NCBI RefSeq assembly: GCF_001039355.2
Contig: NW_019775070.1
Span: 109,719-171,718, forward strand
Direction: 5' to 3'
Length of the DNA: 62,000 nucleotides
DNA from: Lingula anatina
Taxonomy: Eukaryota; Brachiopoda; Lingulata; Lingulida; Lingulidae
Within the stretch, counting starts at the first letter, position 1. Every line of letters begins with the position of its first letter. The notes below the pieces were generated by a model, which was not told the DNA's origin, did not search any database, and saw nothing but the letters and a program-made list of their open reading frames with translations. The translations under genes and the position numbers were made by a program. Of the stretch, positions 33,729 to 45,989 are shown one piece after another.

Positions 33729-35405
33729 TATTGCATTTTTTCAACCATATTTTTGCCTTTTGAATGATCCATAGGTTTTGTAAATACATGTGATATCTTG
33801 ATATCTATATTCTTTTTCTATAAAGAAAATTAAAACAGAGTCAGCAACATACAATGACAGGAGTGCTTTATTATCATATTATAAATGGACAGTAAAGAAC
33901 AAAGCAGTTACTTTTCACAGGAGTGAAATCAAGCTATGAATCTCCAAGGTTCCAATATCACGGTCATCTTTTCCATATACTGAACACAACAGTGATGGGT
34001 AGTGTTCCAGAGATTTTAATCTTATAACTGATTGATCCCGAAGTTTCTTCTTCTGGTTGAGAGATCTAGGGTCTCCTAAGACAGTAATAATAATTAAGCA
34101 ATCTTAGAATAAGTGTGGTAACTTGAAGCAACATGCCACTATAGGTTAGTGAGACTGAACTGTCAATTGTCAATATAATATTTGTCAATCCACTGGTGCC
34201 AATCCTCCTTTCCTACAAAACTGATTGAGACTGCCAAGCCCAAGATGCACATTTGTTATGGGGGATTGTCCCAACGTAGCTCAGTTCGCCAGAACATCCA
34301 CTACTGCATCTACCCAAAGATGGCAGGGCAATCTCAACAGGCTGTCAAAAGAAAATGTGTTAAACATATTTTAAACTTATGTTAATTGCTGTAAAAAACA
34401 ATGACTAAATAATATACAGTACTGATCAAACATATTGCATAAGTAAAAACAATGATTGAAAATGAAATCAAATATGCATGATTGTAGCTACCAGAATTTC
34501 ATGATAGAAAAAGAAACAAATGAGAAAAGGTAAACCTTTTTTCTTCTCTGTGGAAGTGTTCCAGGCATTACAGAGTTGGTGCTCACATCTGAATTTGATG
34601 AATTTGCCCGTGCAATTTCAGGTGACTCTTCTATTATTGTCTGTACGTAAGATTGTCCAGGTCAAGGTTCGCATCCAGGATGTAAAATCTGAAAAATAAA
34701 CATTATACATCAATAAATGCTTTACAACAACAGAGGCTTACTGTGTTCAGAATAGAAACTATCATAGCAGGATCAATCTATCTCAACGGAGTATCACACT
34801 AAGGCTCAGTTGTTTTAATCAGCTTAATTGTCTGGCACGCCCCCTTGCAAAGCAACATGAAAAACAAAATGGAGCGCAAAGTTTTCCTGGTTTTTCCTAA
34901 AGTACTTTTAGTTACAAGTGTTCTGTGTAATATGTAAGTCTTGAAAATTGAAGCACAGTGTGTTACAAATTCACATAAAGCTAGTTTGTTAATTTTGACT
35001 TCATTGTAAACACACATAAATCTGCATAGTGAATATAAAACTAAAATATAAAAAAACTGGCACAAGTAACATCCCCTAAAATGCCATGTGTGTTCCATAC
35101 CTTTGATTCTGGGTAAGGAATTTCTAATGAAGCTGCTTACAGGCTCAGTTGTCACATGTAACAAAGCCCTAGAATTTAATGCACAAATATACTCATAAGT
35201 TTGATACACAGTTAATTCTTTTCAGTAGACATGAAATAGAAATCAAGTAAAATCTGTGAAATATACCAGTACGTCTTTTAATTTTGCTTAATATTCTTTA
35301 CAATTTACAACTAGCAAAGGTCTTCAGGGCCATAAGTCACACCTTAAAAAGATGCAGAAGATTGGTCATAATAATAAATAATGCTTATAACAGCACAATT
35401 AACAC

Positions 35406-35495
35406 TTAAAGGGATAATAACTCTTTGTATGAGATCTATATTTCACAATAAAGACATTGTAAACAACTCATAGAAATATAATATATTCTGTTATA
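35406..35495 (+). mobile_element. MITE family 1, copy 4 (left end only)
   Basis: Starts TTAAAGGGATAATAACTCTT and follows copy 2 closely (ATTTCACAATAAAGACATTG, then AACTCATAGAAATATAATAT), then diverges. The right terminus is missing. Confidence 0.7.
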
Positions 35496-36636
35496 ATAAA
35501 GTAGAAGTATCATGGATATTCAGAAAACGTGATTAGCAAAGGTCTTTAAGCCATTGGAAGTTCAAAGTCACACCTTGAAAATGTCGATATGTGAAAATTT
35601 TAATTCTAACACAAAACTATATAATTACCAGAAAAGTTAACCGATAGGACAGGTTTTTCAACTGAAGCTATATTTTAGCCCTATGCTACTGATCTGTAAG
35701 TTTGAGAAGAGTAAGTGATGTGGTTTTCCTTTAATGGTCACTATGGAGGCAGTGCCCAAAATATGGTTGTTAATAATAAAATAAAAGTATCATGGATATA
35801 CAGAAAATGTGACATGGAAAGGTCTTCAAGGCCATGGAAGTTCAGAGTCACACCTTAAAAATGCCAAAAAGTAAATAAGAGATAACTGTACTGAAATGAT
35901 TTTCTTTCCATTTTCAACACTTTTTTTACATAAAACAAAATAATCAATTTACTGTCATTTTTAAATGATCAACTAAAAAAATTGCTGACATAAGAAAAAT
36001 ATCAATAAGACAATTTTAAATGTCCAATTTGCTCCATTCTGAGATTCTGAACATAGTGAATGATTAAATTTGACAAACTGTAAAGATTTGAGTTTTTTTC
36101 CCATTTTTGACACTTTATTACACAATACACGGTGACAATAACAGGTTTACCATCATTTTTATATAATCAACTAACAATATTGTTCAGATGCAGAAAATGT
36201 CAAAAGAACAACTTTACATATCTAATTAGTTCAAAAATGAGACTTGCCTGAAAATTAAATTTGAGGAAAAAAAAACATTTGTATACCAAAAAAAGGCATA
36301 ACTTCACCAAAACTTAACTGATCAAGCTTATTTTCAAAACTTAATCTGTATTTCAGTAACATTGATAACTCCTGTGAATTTCAAGACAATTGGCCAATCG
36401 ATTTCCCTTAAAATGTGATATAGGTGTTGCATATATGCTGAAAAAAGTGAAAAAAAAAACAGCAAACTTTTATAAAAATGGCCTGATCATGCTGATTTTC
36501 GAACTTGACCTGCGTATTATGAGTATTCATCAGTTTTGTAAGTTTCAAGCTAAAAGGTAAAACAGTTTTTCTCTTATCGTGTTGCATATATGCTGAAAAT
36601 AGTGAAAAAACAGCATAACTTCCAAAAAATTAACAT

Positions 36637-37015
36637 CCGAAGAGCAATTTTAAATGATTTTCGGGTTCATTAGAGAACACGACAGCTCATTAAAGTCTGA
36701 TAATTCCTTTTTTTTTTTTTTTAATTTTGGCTTCTCTCTTAGTCTCTAAGCAGTGCTTGAAATGATGCGAATTTAGTAAGTGTTAGAAGGGGCGACTAAA
36801 TCCAAACCTGGTTCGCCTTTTTCTTTCTGAATGATCCCCCTTTTCTTCAGCCCAGAGCCAAGGCTGCAGGGAGCGGCATCGCGTCGAAAAATTAAGCGTT
36901 TGCTTAGATCTACAAAAGCGTGCTTTCACAGTTGGAACGATATTACCTTCTTCACAGAAGAGTTCCGAGCACGATCCACGCATGCGTGAGGACTACGAAT
37001 CGCAGCAGACGACAG
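36637..37015 (-). pseudogene. Duplicated PQBP1 exon 1 plus bidirectional promoter, coding frame broken
   Basis: This segment matches 14237-14620 with substitutions and small indels, in the same orientation. The start codon (36877-36879, minus strand) and first residues MPLPAALA are kept. A small deletion then shifts the frame and gives a TGA at 36847-36849 after ten codons. The exon 1 donor (CCAG|GTTTGG) and the ACGCATGCGT palindrome (36978-36987) survive. No further PQBP1 exon is nearby, so it is a non-functional exon 1 but perhaps a working promoter for the gene at 37068. Confidence 0.85.
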
Positions 37016-37067
37016 ACATTGTCGAAAATTTGTGTATGCCAGTATTACAGGTGCCATCATTGCTTTC

Positions 37068-37827
37068 ATGTTTGTAATGGCGCTAATCTCAACAAAGAAC
37101 AAACCGAGCTTAGGTGAGTAGAAACATCCTTGTTCGATCGGTGTTTATTAGGAAGTCAAGACGCGCTATTAGTTTGAACATAGAAGTAGATTTTCTCTAC
37201 TTCTATGGTTTGAATAAATGTGGTCGTTTACTATTTGAAGCGAAGGCAATGGAACGCTAAATTTTCAAGCATGTCAGATTGACTTCAGCTAGCATGCATT
37301 TTTATTTAACGTGAATATACCACTTATAATATATGGCACACTTCCAATGCTTTCAGAAATTGTCAGCGGACCCAGCATTAGCAGATGCTCCATCGCAGTG
37401 GCCGCATGGTGCCCAGAGGAAACTAATCGCCAAATTCCACGGCGCCGTGAAATCAGTGTACAACGGTTTCCAAAACCGACACCAAAACGTTATTCGGTAC
37501 CATCGCCGACGGTGGTGGCTGCAGAGTGGAATTCACCTAAACCTTTTGGTCCATCTGATGGTCCAGCATCTGAAGATTTCGCTAAAGGAATCGACATCTT
37601 TAACAAGAATGACTGTCCGAATCCTGGCCATTTATCTCGCTCTTTTTCTGCCGGCATCCTTGGCTGTAGGGTTCAGGTTAAACTACGACAAGAAAATCCC
37701 ATTTACAACCAAAATCTACGTTGATGATCTTTTAAAATTTCTGTTGTTTGCCGACAACAAAAATCCAAGGACTTCGAAAAGAATATTTAAAAGACTTTTG
37801 TCAAAAGGGATAATCCTGCCCTTCTAA
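37068..37827 (+). CDS. Unrecognised two-exon gene driven by the duplicated promoter
   Basis: Model: exon 1 37068-37113 (starts MFVMALISTKNKPSL, donor GTGAGT), exon 2 37367-37827, 168 aa. I do not recognise it. Exon 2 encodes a basic, Trp/His-rich middle (QNVIRYHRRRWW), a hydrophobic probable membrane segment (ILAIYLALFLPASLAVGF) and a Lys-rich tail ending LLSKGIILPF. An AATAAA at 37837-37842 directly follows the stop, supporting a real 3' end. A second acceptor at 37356, 10 nt upstream, would put exon 2 into another open frame ending at 37724 (137 aa; contains PKPFGPSDGPASEDFAKG). Both frames are open for over 350 nt. The frame upstream of the chosen ATG is open and hydrophobic (ASITGAIIAF) back to a stop near 36988 but has no ATG. 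It occupies the place TRABD has in the parental block. Confidence 0.45.
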
Positions 37828-37909
37828 TAATTTGAAATAAAAACAGAAAACCAATTACTAAGCACACGTATAATATGAGGAATGTAAATTTGTCGTTATA
37901 GCCTATTTT

Positions 37910-38700
37910 AAAATTTTCTCAAACAATTTATAACATGTTCTAACATTTCCCGTTTAAAGTTGAATAAATTGTTATTATTTTTGTAACATGTATTTTCATC
38001 ATTATCAGGAAGTCTGTTAAAAATATTTTAAATTTTTATTGTTTGTGTACACAATGTTTTAAATATTCTATTACAGAATGTACGTAAATAAAACTGCAAC
38101 AATCCAAACTTCTTATTTCATTTTATCCTTTACTGCTTGCTGATAAGTCTTTCTGATAAGCCTTTATCAATCATCAAAACCTCACCCTGCCTATCCTACA
38201 TGTAGGCTACGCCTACGTGTGCATTTGGGGACTTTCGGACGATCTTGTATTTTAGGCATTGATTGGATCATTGACTAAAGCAGAGGTCATTGATTGGACA
38301 AGGGATGAACCGGGATTAGCTGAAAAATGACGTACCTGAAAACCTTGGGTTTCACCTAACAGGTTGAATCCGATCAATACCACGGCCTGGTTCCAGTTGG
38401 AGTGGAAATTGCGGTACGAGAGAATGGGCCTTTCATTGTCGTCTGATATTTGCTAGAATTTACAGCATATTGTAAAACGCAAGCTGTGATCAAAGTAACC
38501 AATCGCAGAAAGATACGTACTAGACAATACGTGTAGTTTACTACTAGATATTGAATAATGTCTAAATGTGCTATTTTCTACATGAATAATCAAGGAAGTA
38601 GTTGAGGTCTGTCAATGTATTACAGACACGGGGGCTTTATGTATATAGCAATAAGTTGGCACATGCACTGTAACAGCAGACTCCGTAACCTTGGTGAAAT
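37910..38700 (+). repeat. Segmental duplicate of 21120-21900 (exon 6 region of the secreted-protein gene)
   Basis: Near-continuous match to 21120-21900 in the same orientation, from TAACATGTTCTAACAT to TGCACTGTAACAGCAGA. It includes intron and exon 6. It adjoins the promoter duplicate 36637-37015 with only the unrecognised gene between. Confidence 0.9.
38336..38452 (-). pseudogene. Isolated duplicate of exon 6 of the secreted-protein gene
   Basis: 117 bp, open in frame, with donor GTACGT and acceptor changed from CCAG to CTAG but still AG. Differences from the parent exon include Cys to Arg (ILSYRNFHSNWNQ), Ser to Ala, Val to Leu and Ala to Gly. No other exon of the gene is nearby, so it cannot make the protein alone. 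Confidence 0.85.
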
Positions 38701-41371
38701 TCTTCTCTGATTTATACATGATTTTTACATGCAGGTATTTTAAATGTAATCATGGCGCGTAATATGTGAAGGCGATGATGTTGTAGGAGCTGTTGCGTTT
38801 TACAACCATCTGCCTGAGTATTTATTCTAAAAAGTGTTACTAGCTTTTTCCAGCTTTACCTTAATACACCCTGTTTCACATACAGAGCAATCTTACCAGT
38901 AATATGCATGGGAATACTGGTTTCTTCCACAGTGGCACCGGCTGCCTCAAACCACTGCATGGAGGCCCGAATGGTGGAATCTATGTCTTTGTCGCATTTA
39001 TCAAAGCCTTCTTTTACCAAACCCACTTTCATTCCAGTCAAGTCTGCAGTCAACTAGAGGAGGATTAAGATCAAATAAATAAATCATCTCGCTAGCGTGA
39101 TTTTTTTTTAGTTTGGAAAGATCTATGTCTATTTCATTAAACAAATGGTAAATTTTTCTAATGCCATTTCTAAATACATGTACTTAAAGGAAAACTGAGA
39201 AGAAAATGTTACAAAAATATGTTTGAATTTCATTTGAAGACAACGTATCGCATTTCTATCCAGTGTAAGCTGTGTATATATTTAATTTGGATAAGCCTTG
39301 TGAGAAGTGTAACATGCTATAACTCCAGATATAGATACTTTGCATATTATAACATGCAACATCACGTACTAGTTTTGAATACTCAGGCACCACGATGTTT
39401 GGCGGCTGTCTGGGGTCAAGGCCGTCATCGTATCCAGCGATCACCTGAATTGAGGCAAAAGAAAGAACAGTTATGGTTTATATGCTTACTAAAAATATAC
39501 GAAATAATGACTACATATTCACAGGACATGCTACATGTAACTTCGAAAACTGAGTGCATCAGTAATTAGGCCTACACGCGTTTTACCCCACTTGATTTCC
39601 TTGCTTGTTCTATTTACAAAATGATCAATGTAAAATACAGTTTAGAAACCTTTTGACCGATAATATATTAAAACAAGGAATATAATCTCTATTTACCTCT
39701 AACAGCAGGGCGCAATCTTCCACTGTTCTTGTCATGGGTCCAAGATGGTCCAGGAAGGGCTGTACGGAGGACGCACCGGTGTACGGAACCAACCCCCACG
39801 TGGGTTTTAACCCCACAATACCACACCATGCGGCAGGCATACGTATAGATCCACCTTGGGCGCCACCAAGAGCCATGTCTATCTGACCTCCGGCAACCTT
39901 TTTAGAGACATCGTGATCAGTTACTGAGACTAAAAGATATTGCAGAAATTGGCATCAAGTATGCTTTCTTTTTCATATCTTGGAAACAAAAATTGCGCGA
40001 GGGAAATATATATGTATTGCTCTAATGGCCGTAAACCTAAACCTATCGATATTCCACTGAATTTATTGAACCACGTAGATCCTCGGATCCGATTAAGTTT
40101 AACTTAAATAATTTTAAATGCTAATTAAAATCGTCCTGCTTACCAGAGCTGCACTTCCAGAACTAGAACCACCGGTTGTACGTGTTGTATCATATGGATT
40201 CAAAACAGGCATCTTGCAGTTGGTGAAACTACTTCCACTGAAGCATAGGTCTTCGTTTGCAGCTTTTCCAAGAATCCGTCCTCCTGAAATGTGAAGAAAA
40301 ATGTATGATTGAAATAATTCCTCTCTGAACCTGCTGTCAAATTTCATTGATTTTTTAAAAAATAATTTATTTTCTTACAAATTTTGGGTATGGATTACAG
40401 AAGGCTGGCCTTTTTTATAAAGTCTGATACTTGATCTGATAAAAGTAAATCGCATACCTGCGTCCAGTATCCTGGTGACCACAGTGGCATCAAACTCTGG
40501 CGTGTAGCCCTCCAACACCCTGGACCCGTTCATCATAGGTACCCCAGCCACCGCCGTGTTGTCTTTGATACCCAGGGTTTTCCCAGCCAACTTCCCAGAG
40601 GGGGCACCTTGAATATCCGTACGCCAGTACCTAATAATATTTTATTCGATACAAGCCGAAAATCTGTTAAAGAAGGTTGATTAAAAAAATAAAATATGGC
40701 GAATGGTAGACATAAATTTGCAATTGGCGTATGCAAATGTTGGACAACTTCATATGATGAAACATCGCACATCTTGTATTCAAACTAAACACTTATTTAA
40801 GATAGAGTAAACTGAGCGTTCCTGAGAATATTTACCAGCTATTAAAAGGGTTGTCTTCTGGCTTAGGACGCCATCCGGGAGTTCGAGGGTACTTAACAGG
40901 CAGCGTTGGTTCTGGCAGTTCATCTAGTATACCGTAATCCTCTTCCAGCGGGAGCAAGCACTCTGAAAAAAAGGCACCGATGTCAAATAGCGTATTTGGC
41001 AAATAAACGTATATTTAATAAGAAAAAGACGGAAGGTACAGAATTACGACCAAAGTAAAAGTGGATAGATAGGTAGATCAGTGGAAAGGTGACAGATTTA
41101 TGAAAAAACGGCCCTAAAAGTTCATAAACAATGTGCTCAGACATAATCCATATTTTGTGTGTTTGTTTGTTTGTTTGTTTGCTTGCTTTCTTGTGCTAAA
41201 TGTTGCCTTGGGGAAATCACTAAATATACACCCACTTTTCAAAAATTATTAATATAACTAAATGTATTATGTTTACCGTTACGAGTCTCTATTTGTATTA
41301 TGGAAGAGACTGACAGACTACAAGTCTGTGAACAATTGACGACATGGCACTAGTTTATCTTCACTTGGTAA

Positions 41372-44300
41372 CACTGACAGCAAAAAAGGACTCATACTGA
41401 GTCTTTTAGCGACTCCAGCAGCGGGTCCTAAATCAAGTCCCTTTGAGGATTTCTCCGAGTCCTTTAATGTAAAAGAGACTCCAGCTAGCTAGAGTCCCTT
41501 AGAGACTCAACTGGAATCAAGGGACTCAAGACGATTGAGTCTTTTAAAGGACTCGAAAGATTCTTTTAAGGGGCTCTAGCTATGAATTTTAGTCCTTTCA
41601 GAGCCTCCAGATGAGGCTTATAGGGGAATCATTTTAGTCTAGTGAAGACATTTAAAGACTCATCTGGTCCTATTTTAAAGGGGAATTTTTCAATGAAATT
41701 GTGTTTTCAGCCTTTTGCAAAGTGATACAACACTTAAAGCAAAACAGTGATAGTTTGAAATGAGTTGTTGCAAAAAATAAACTAAATGTTTTTTTTTTTG
41801 ATAAATATTTCTATTTGCAGTTAAAAACAGCAAGTTAACAAATCCTCTTTTAGAAAAGCATGCAATAGCCATGGAATCCAATACCTCGATCAAGATACAA
41901 ACAAATCCTAAATGATAAACATGAATGTATTGCATTTACAATGGTCATGAACATAGAACTCTTCTTGGAAAACTTAACTCGACCAGTTGTCCCAAAACCT
42001 GGGACGACCTTTAGTTGAATTTCTTAACTAATCTAGCCACTAAGCCACCGAAACATTTTAACAAAATAAATGCTTTCTTAAAATATTTCCATAACACACA
42101 ACCAAAAAACATGTTCCAATCGAAAGAATGTGAAGTAATTTTTACAGCTTCCAAAAGATAATATAAAATATAATATGAAAGAAATGATTATTCATAGATG
42201 CAGCATCTTGCTGCTTACAATACAAACATTATTCACACAAAAGGAAACAAAGTTTCTGAAGACTCTGACCCTGGTATTCATCTTAAGTTAATGTGAATGG
42301 CTTATTATAACCAGTCTACTTGAAAATATCGTTTTAACTTATAAGAGTCAACATTTTAAAGTTTATACTTTATAAAACTAGAAGTCATGACAAACTTTTC
42401 CATCCATGTACAACTCAATGTCTTTGTCATGGTCACATGAACTAAATTCCTCATTTTTTTGAAAACTCGAACACCAATTTTTTGAGGAACAAAGTGGTGT
42501 CTCAGAACTTCAGAGGCAGATCTATTTTTTTTTTCAAGAAACTTTTCCTAAAAAAATACAGCCTTATAACCAGATATGCCAGAAAAAATTTTGGTCCTCA
42601 ATAAATTAAGTGTAAGGAATTTAAAAGAGCTGGCAAATTGGCTAAAATTAAGTGTAAGGAATTTAAAAGAGCCGGTAAATTGGCTAACCTGTAATAGTTT
42701 GAATACTTATCAATGAATAATGGTTCCATAGTGTTTATGAATGTATTCTTGTCAATAAGGTAGTCTGCTTGGGCAAAACCTTAACCTTATTTGTATGCCC
42801 AATCAGGACTTTCTGAATGAAAGTCAGGTGCCATAAAGGTTGGTTGAATATGCCATGTTAAAGGCAAAATAAGTGGCCACCAGGAACATCGACAAATGAA
42901 TCAACTGTGACAGTTTTCACATTTTCAGATAGATGTAAAATTTTGTCTCTTGACATAAAGTCTCCTGAGTACTGGAAGTAATTATAGGCTGAACTGAATC
43001 TCCCAGACAACTGAATTTTCGAAGCAGGCATCCACATTCTTCCTTCAAATGAAGCGGCAAACACAGCACACCAGGTAGCATCTACATGTAAAGAAAAATA
43101 TATACTCATTATCATCTACTAATGAGATGTAACAAATGATGAATATACTTTACATTTGCAGTAAACTATGTATGAACTGTAGTCTTCAATGTCTAAAGAA
43201 TTGTTTCATGATTAAGTGCAGGATCTAAAAATAAATATGTCATTGCATATATAAGTAATGTGCAAGTGAAAATAACTCGTAGCAGTTACATTATTTTATG
43301 AGTAGAGGATCAATGCAACCGAGGATAATTTTATTGGGACACTAAAGCGTTCAATTTCAAGGTTTTCATCTCAATTATCCCAAAAGGAAATAACTGTATA
43401 TGGATTTAAAACCCCCTGGTTTTGCGAACCCATATGAGGGCGGGCATAAGTTGCCAAATTTTTTTGACGTCATCATTAGACCCACAATCTGCAAAACCAT
43501 ATCACACTGAAGAAGAAAGCAGCCTAAGCCTGGCTTGCGGAAACTCCTGACATTTTTATAAGGTTATTTTGCCTTTATTTTGAGACAATAAAGAATGATG
43601 CAAACCATGAAATTGAATTCAATGGCTTTTTAGAGGGAAGCATTTCAAAAGGAACTGTTAAAATATTGAAAATTAAATGGTACATACACTTTCTGTCAAC
43701 ATCAGAGCGTGCAGACGCCATATAGCTTCTTTAGCCTCTTGCAGTTCACTAGAGAGTCTCCTCATGGAAGCTCCTTTTCCTTTGGGCTGTGGCAAATTGA
43801 CAAGACCTTGTTCATAAAAATCCAAGTTTTTGGCCATTGCTGACTTAATATCCTTCTCCGATAGCCTTGTGAATTCATTGAATAACTGAAAATAAGTAAA
43901 CATTTTAATTAAAGATAAATTCAACAGATAAAAATATGAATGTATTCTAAAAATTGATATGGTATAATATGTTAAGATTAAAGGTAATTTTTCCTAACTA
44001 GCCTATCAAACTTGCTAGCCAGATCAAACACCGAAAGCCTTTTTTACATGAACTGATCTTTTAAAACAAGACTGTAACATAATAACAGATAAACACGACC
44101 ACAAAAGCGGAAGTTTAGCCTGACCTCTGTGGTCCAATTTCAGAAACACAATGACCTGATTTTCTACTGCTACCAGTATATCACAGCAACAGGCCCGAAA
44201 AGGGCTATGGGTCTATAACTGATCGTCTCAATATGGTCTAAAGCACTCAATGATATGAAACTTTAGGAAATTAAAAAAAGACTAAGTCTAAAACCGTTAA

Positions 44301-44627
44301 ATACTTAAAAGTTTTACTTGCCAAAACAAGAAACGTGTGTGAAGGCTTCCTCGTGGTACCTGACGGATCTGTCATCACCACCAATCACGTGACTAAAAAA
44401 ACCGCCAAAGTGAGTCTTTAAAAGGACTCAAAGCTTGCAAAGCCCGCCAAAGTGAGTCTTTAAATGGACTCAAAACTTGAGTCTAGCTTGAAACAATGAA
44501 ATCGTTAGGTTGGATTCCTTAAACAGACTTGAGTGAGTCTGTTTTGGTTAACATTGAGTCTCTAAGGGAATACAGCACCCTGGAGGCCTCTGAGAGAATC
44601 GGTTGAAGCTTTTTTTTTCTCTCAGTG
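41372..44627 (-). mobile_element. 3.26-kb CACTG...CAGTG DNA transposon in A2 intron 2
   Basis: The left end CACTGACAGCAAAAAAGG and the right end (reverse complement) CACTGAGAGAAAAAAAAAGC are imperfect terminal repeats. Both ends carry clusters of the word GAGTCCTTT/AAAGGACTC in either orientation (41400-41660 and 44400-44560), the subterminal repeat pattern of CACTA/EnSpm-like elements. Minus-strand frames at 43673-43924 (FTRLSEKDIKSAMAKNLDFY) and 42858-43115 (DATWCAVFAASFEGRMWMPA) look exon-like but are unrecognised. They may be captured or transposase pieces. Flanking AA on both sides may be a 2-bp target duplication. Confidence 0.55.
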
Positions 44628-44844
44628 AATGAATAAAAAAAGTATCAAAATTTCCAAGAAATGGTCAATTTTGCTATAAAGGGACCTGTGATCAGCGTAG
44701 TTCGTTGGCCTATATTCTCAAATAGCTATCTGGTGTTGCACACGCAGCCATGTTTGTCATTTTTTAATTGTCCCACACGCGCGTATGTGAAAATAAAATT
44801 CGAGAAGTAACAGATTACTTAACTAAACTAATTCTACTCCGACA

Positions 44845-44848
<4 letters not shown>

Positions 44849-44880
<32 letters not shown>
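44849..44880 (+). repeat. (TG)n microsatellite
   Basis: About 16 TG units beside A2 exon 2 (44921-45037). Copies B and C have CA/GA-rich repeats at the equivalent intron position. Confidence 0.95.
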
Positions 44881-44882
<2 letters not shown>

Positions 44883-45989
44883 GTCGGATGCATGTGGTTA
44901 TGCAGTACATGTACATGTACCTCTATATGCAGTGAGCTCTTCCTCTGACAGTTCAAGTCTCAAGTCCCCTGCGATCTTCCTCAGCTGTTTTATGTTGGGC
45001 GGGTGGAAAGCCGAGGCCTTGGCATACCCATCGGGAACTAAAACAAGTTTTAGACATCTTAAGACTTCATGTATATAAATATATACTTAATGAAAAAAGC
45101 ACCATCAAGTAGGTGATTATTTTATTGACACGTGCTTCACAGTTAAAATTCTTCATTGATGACATACGCGTATTTCCGTAGATAAGCCAATCATGTCTGC
45201 TCTTCCGAAATTGCTTGACCATATCATACTTTGGAAATGTTGCCAATACATGAGAATGTGTTGTTGTAACCTGTCAAACTACAGGTAAAGGTACCAGTAT
45301 ATTCTTCTACAGTAGGCCTACAATACTTCCACACATAAAGGAAACCCTTGGATCTGTCAGCTCACAGTGGATAGCGTTTGAAATCACGATAAACTGGCCC
45401 GAGGGCCATAACGATGGTAATTATTAAATCTGCCATGCTTTTAATTCCAAAAATAAAGTTTTAATGCCCCTCTCAATAATACCTATGCTAGTAGCACTGC
45501 TACTACTGGGTTACTACCATACAAATAGATGAAAACACAGCAAAACAACACAACCCTTACAAATATGCAACTTCTTATATCCTTATATATTCTTATATAA
45601 AGTGCTGTATTCACACGTTATCAGAACTAAACCAGCATGCCCAATATATCAAAGTCTCACCCCCAAAACATGCTTGCTTCTCGGCCATTTTGTTCTAATC
45701 ACACTAAATGCTGCAGTTAGCTGTTATCATGAAAGCGCAGTTCCTGCAGTATATTAGGTCACCCAAAGTAGGTTAAATGCACAATAAAGAAATAAAGTAT
45801 TGATATTTTGACTTTAAAGTCAGAGTAAAGAATCAGTACGTTTTTTAACTCATATCACGAGTTGACGTCCTATAGATAGCTATTGTAGGAACACAATCAT
45901 ATTAAGGTTTAACTGTTTATTTGTTTGAATTGTAAGTGCCTGAAACAGCAATTACATGTAGCTTACATCAGTAACTCTATTCCGTGCCG

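Larger units (their letters stand above)
32818..36636. other. Repeat-rich intergenic region between amidase A and the mosaic duplication
   Basis: It holds a Tc1-like remnant (33164-33728), a partial MITE (35406-35495), and three dispersed copies of GGTCTTCAAGGCCAT with GTCACACCTTAAAAA (near 35312, 35535, 35815). A roughly 157-bp tandem unit containing GTTGCATATATGCTGAAAA lies at 36426 and 36583. Open frames at 34182-34385 (+) and 34799-35209 (-) are unrecognised and probably spurious. Confidence 0.5.
38897..45688 (-). pseudogene. Amidase-signature copy A2, lacking exons 9-11
   Basis: Exons in coding order: 45661-45688, 44921-45037, 40836-40962, 40458-40630, 40144-40283, 39697-39897, 39370-39444, 38897-39053, all with intact junctions and 339 codons. 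Exon 1 reads MAEKQACFG. The catalytic Lys (LGIKDN), cis-Ser (GGSSSGSAAL) and nucleophile (GGSIRMP) remain. The normally conserved Asp before the nucleophile motif is Ala (GGAQGGSIR), and FNGW became FNSW. The gene then runs into the duplicated block at 38700, so the last third (about 182 aa, exons 9-11) is absent. Intron 2 is 3.96 kb and carries a DNA transposon. Frame is otherwise clean, so loss may be recent, or a truncated product may persist. Confidence 0.88.

Noticed and set aside
34799-35209. 136-codon minus-strand frame
   Set aside because: Low-complexity composition, no motif, lies in transposon-rich intergenic DNA.
36920-37117. Frame across the duplicated promoter and exon 1 of the orphan gene
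   Set aside because: Cys/His-rich by chance. It ends just past the GTGAGT donor and would not join exon 2 in the supported phase.
42858-43924. Two exon-like frames as an independent host gene
   Set aside because: They lie wholly inside the CACTG-bounded element and no start, terminal exon or poly(A) signal could be assigned, so they are described with the element.
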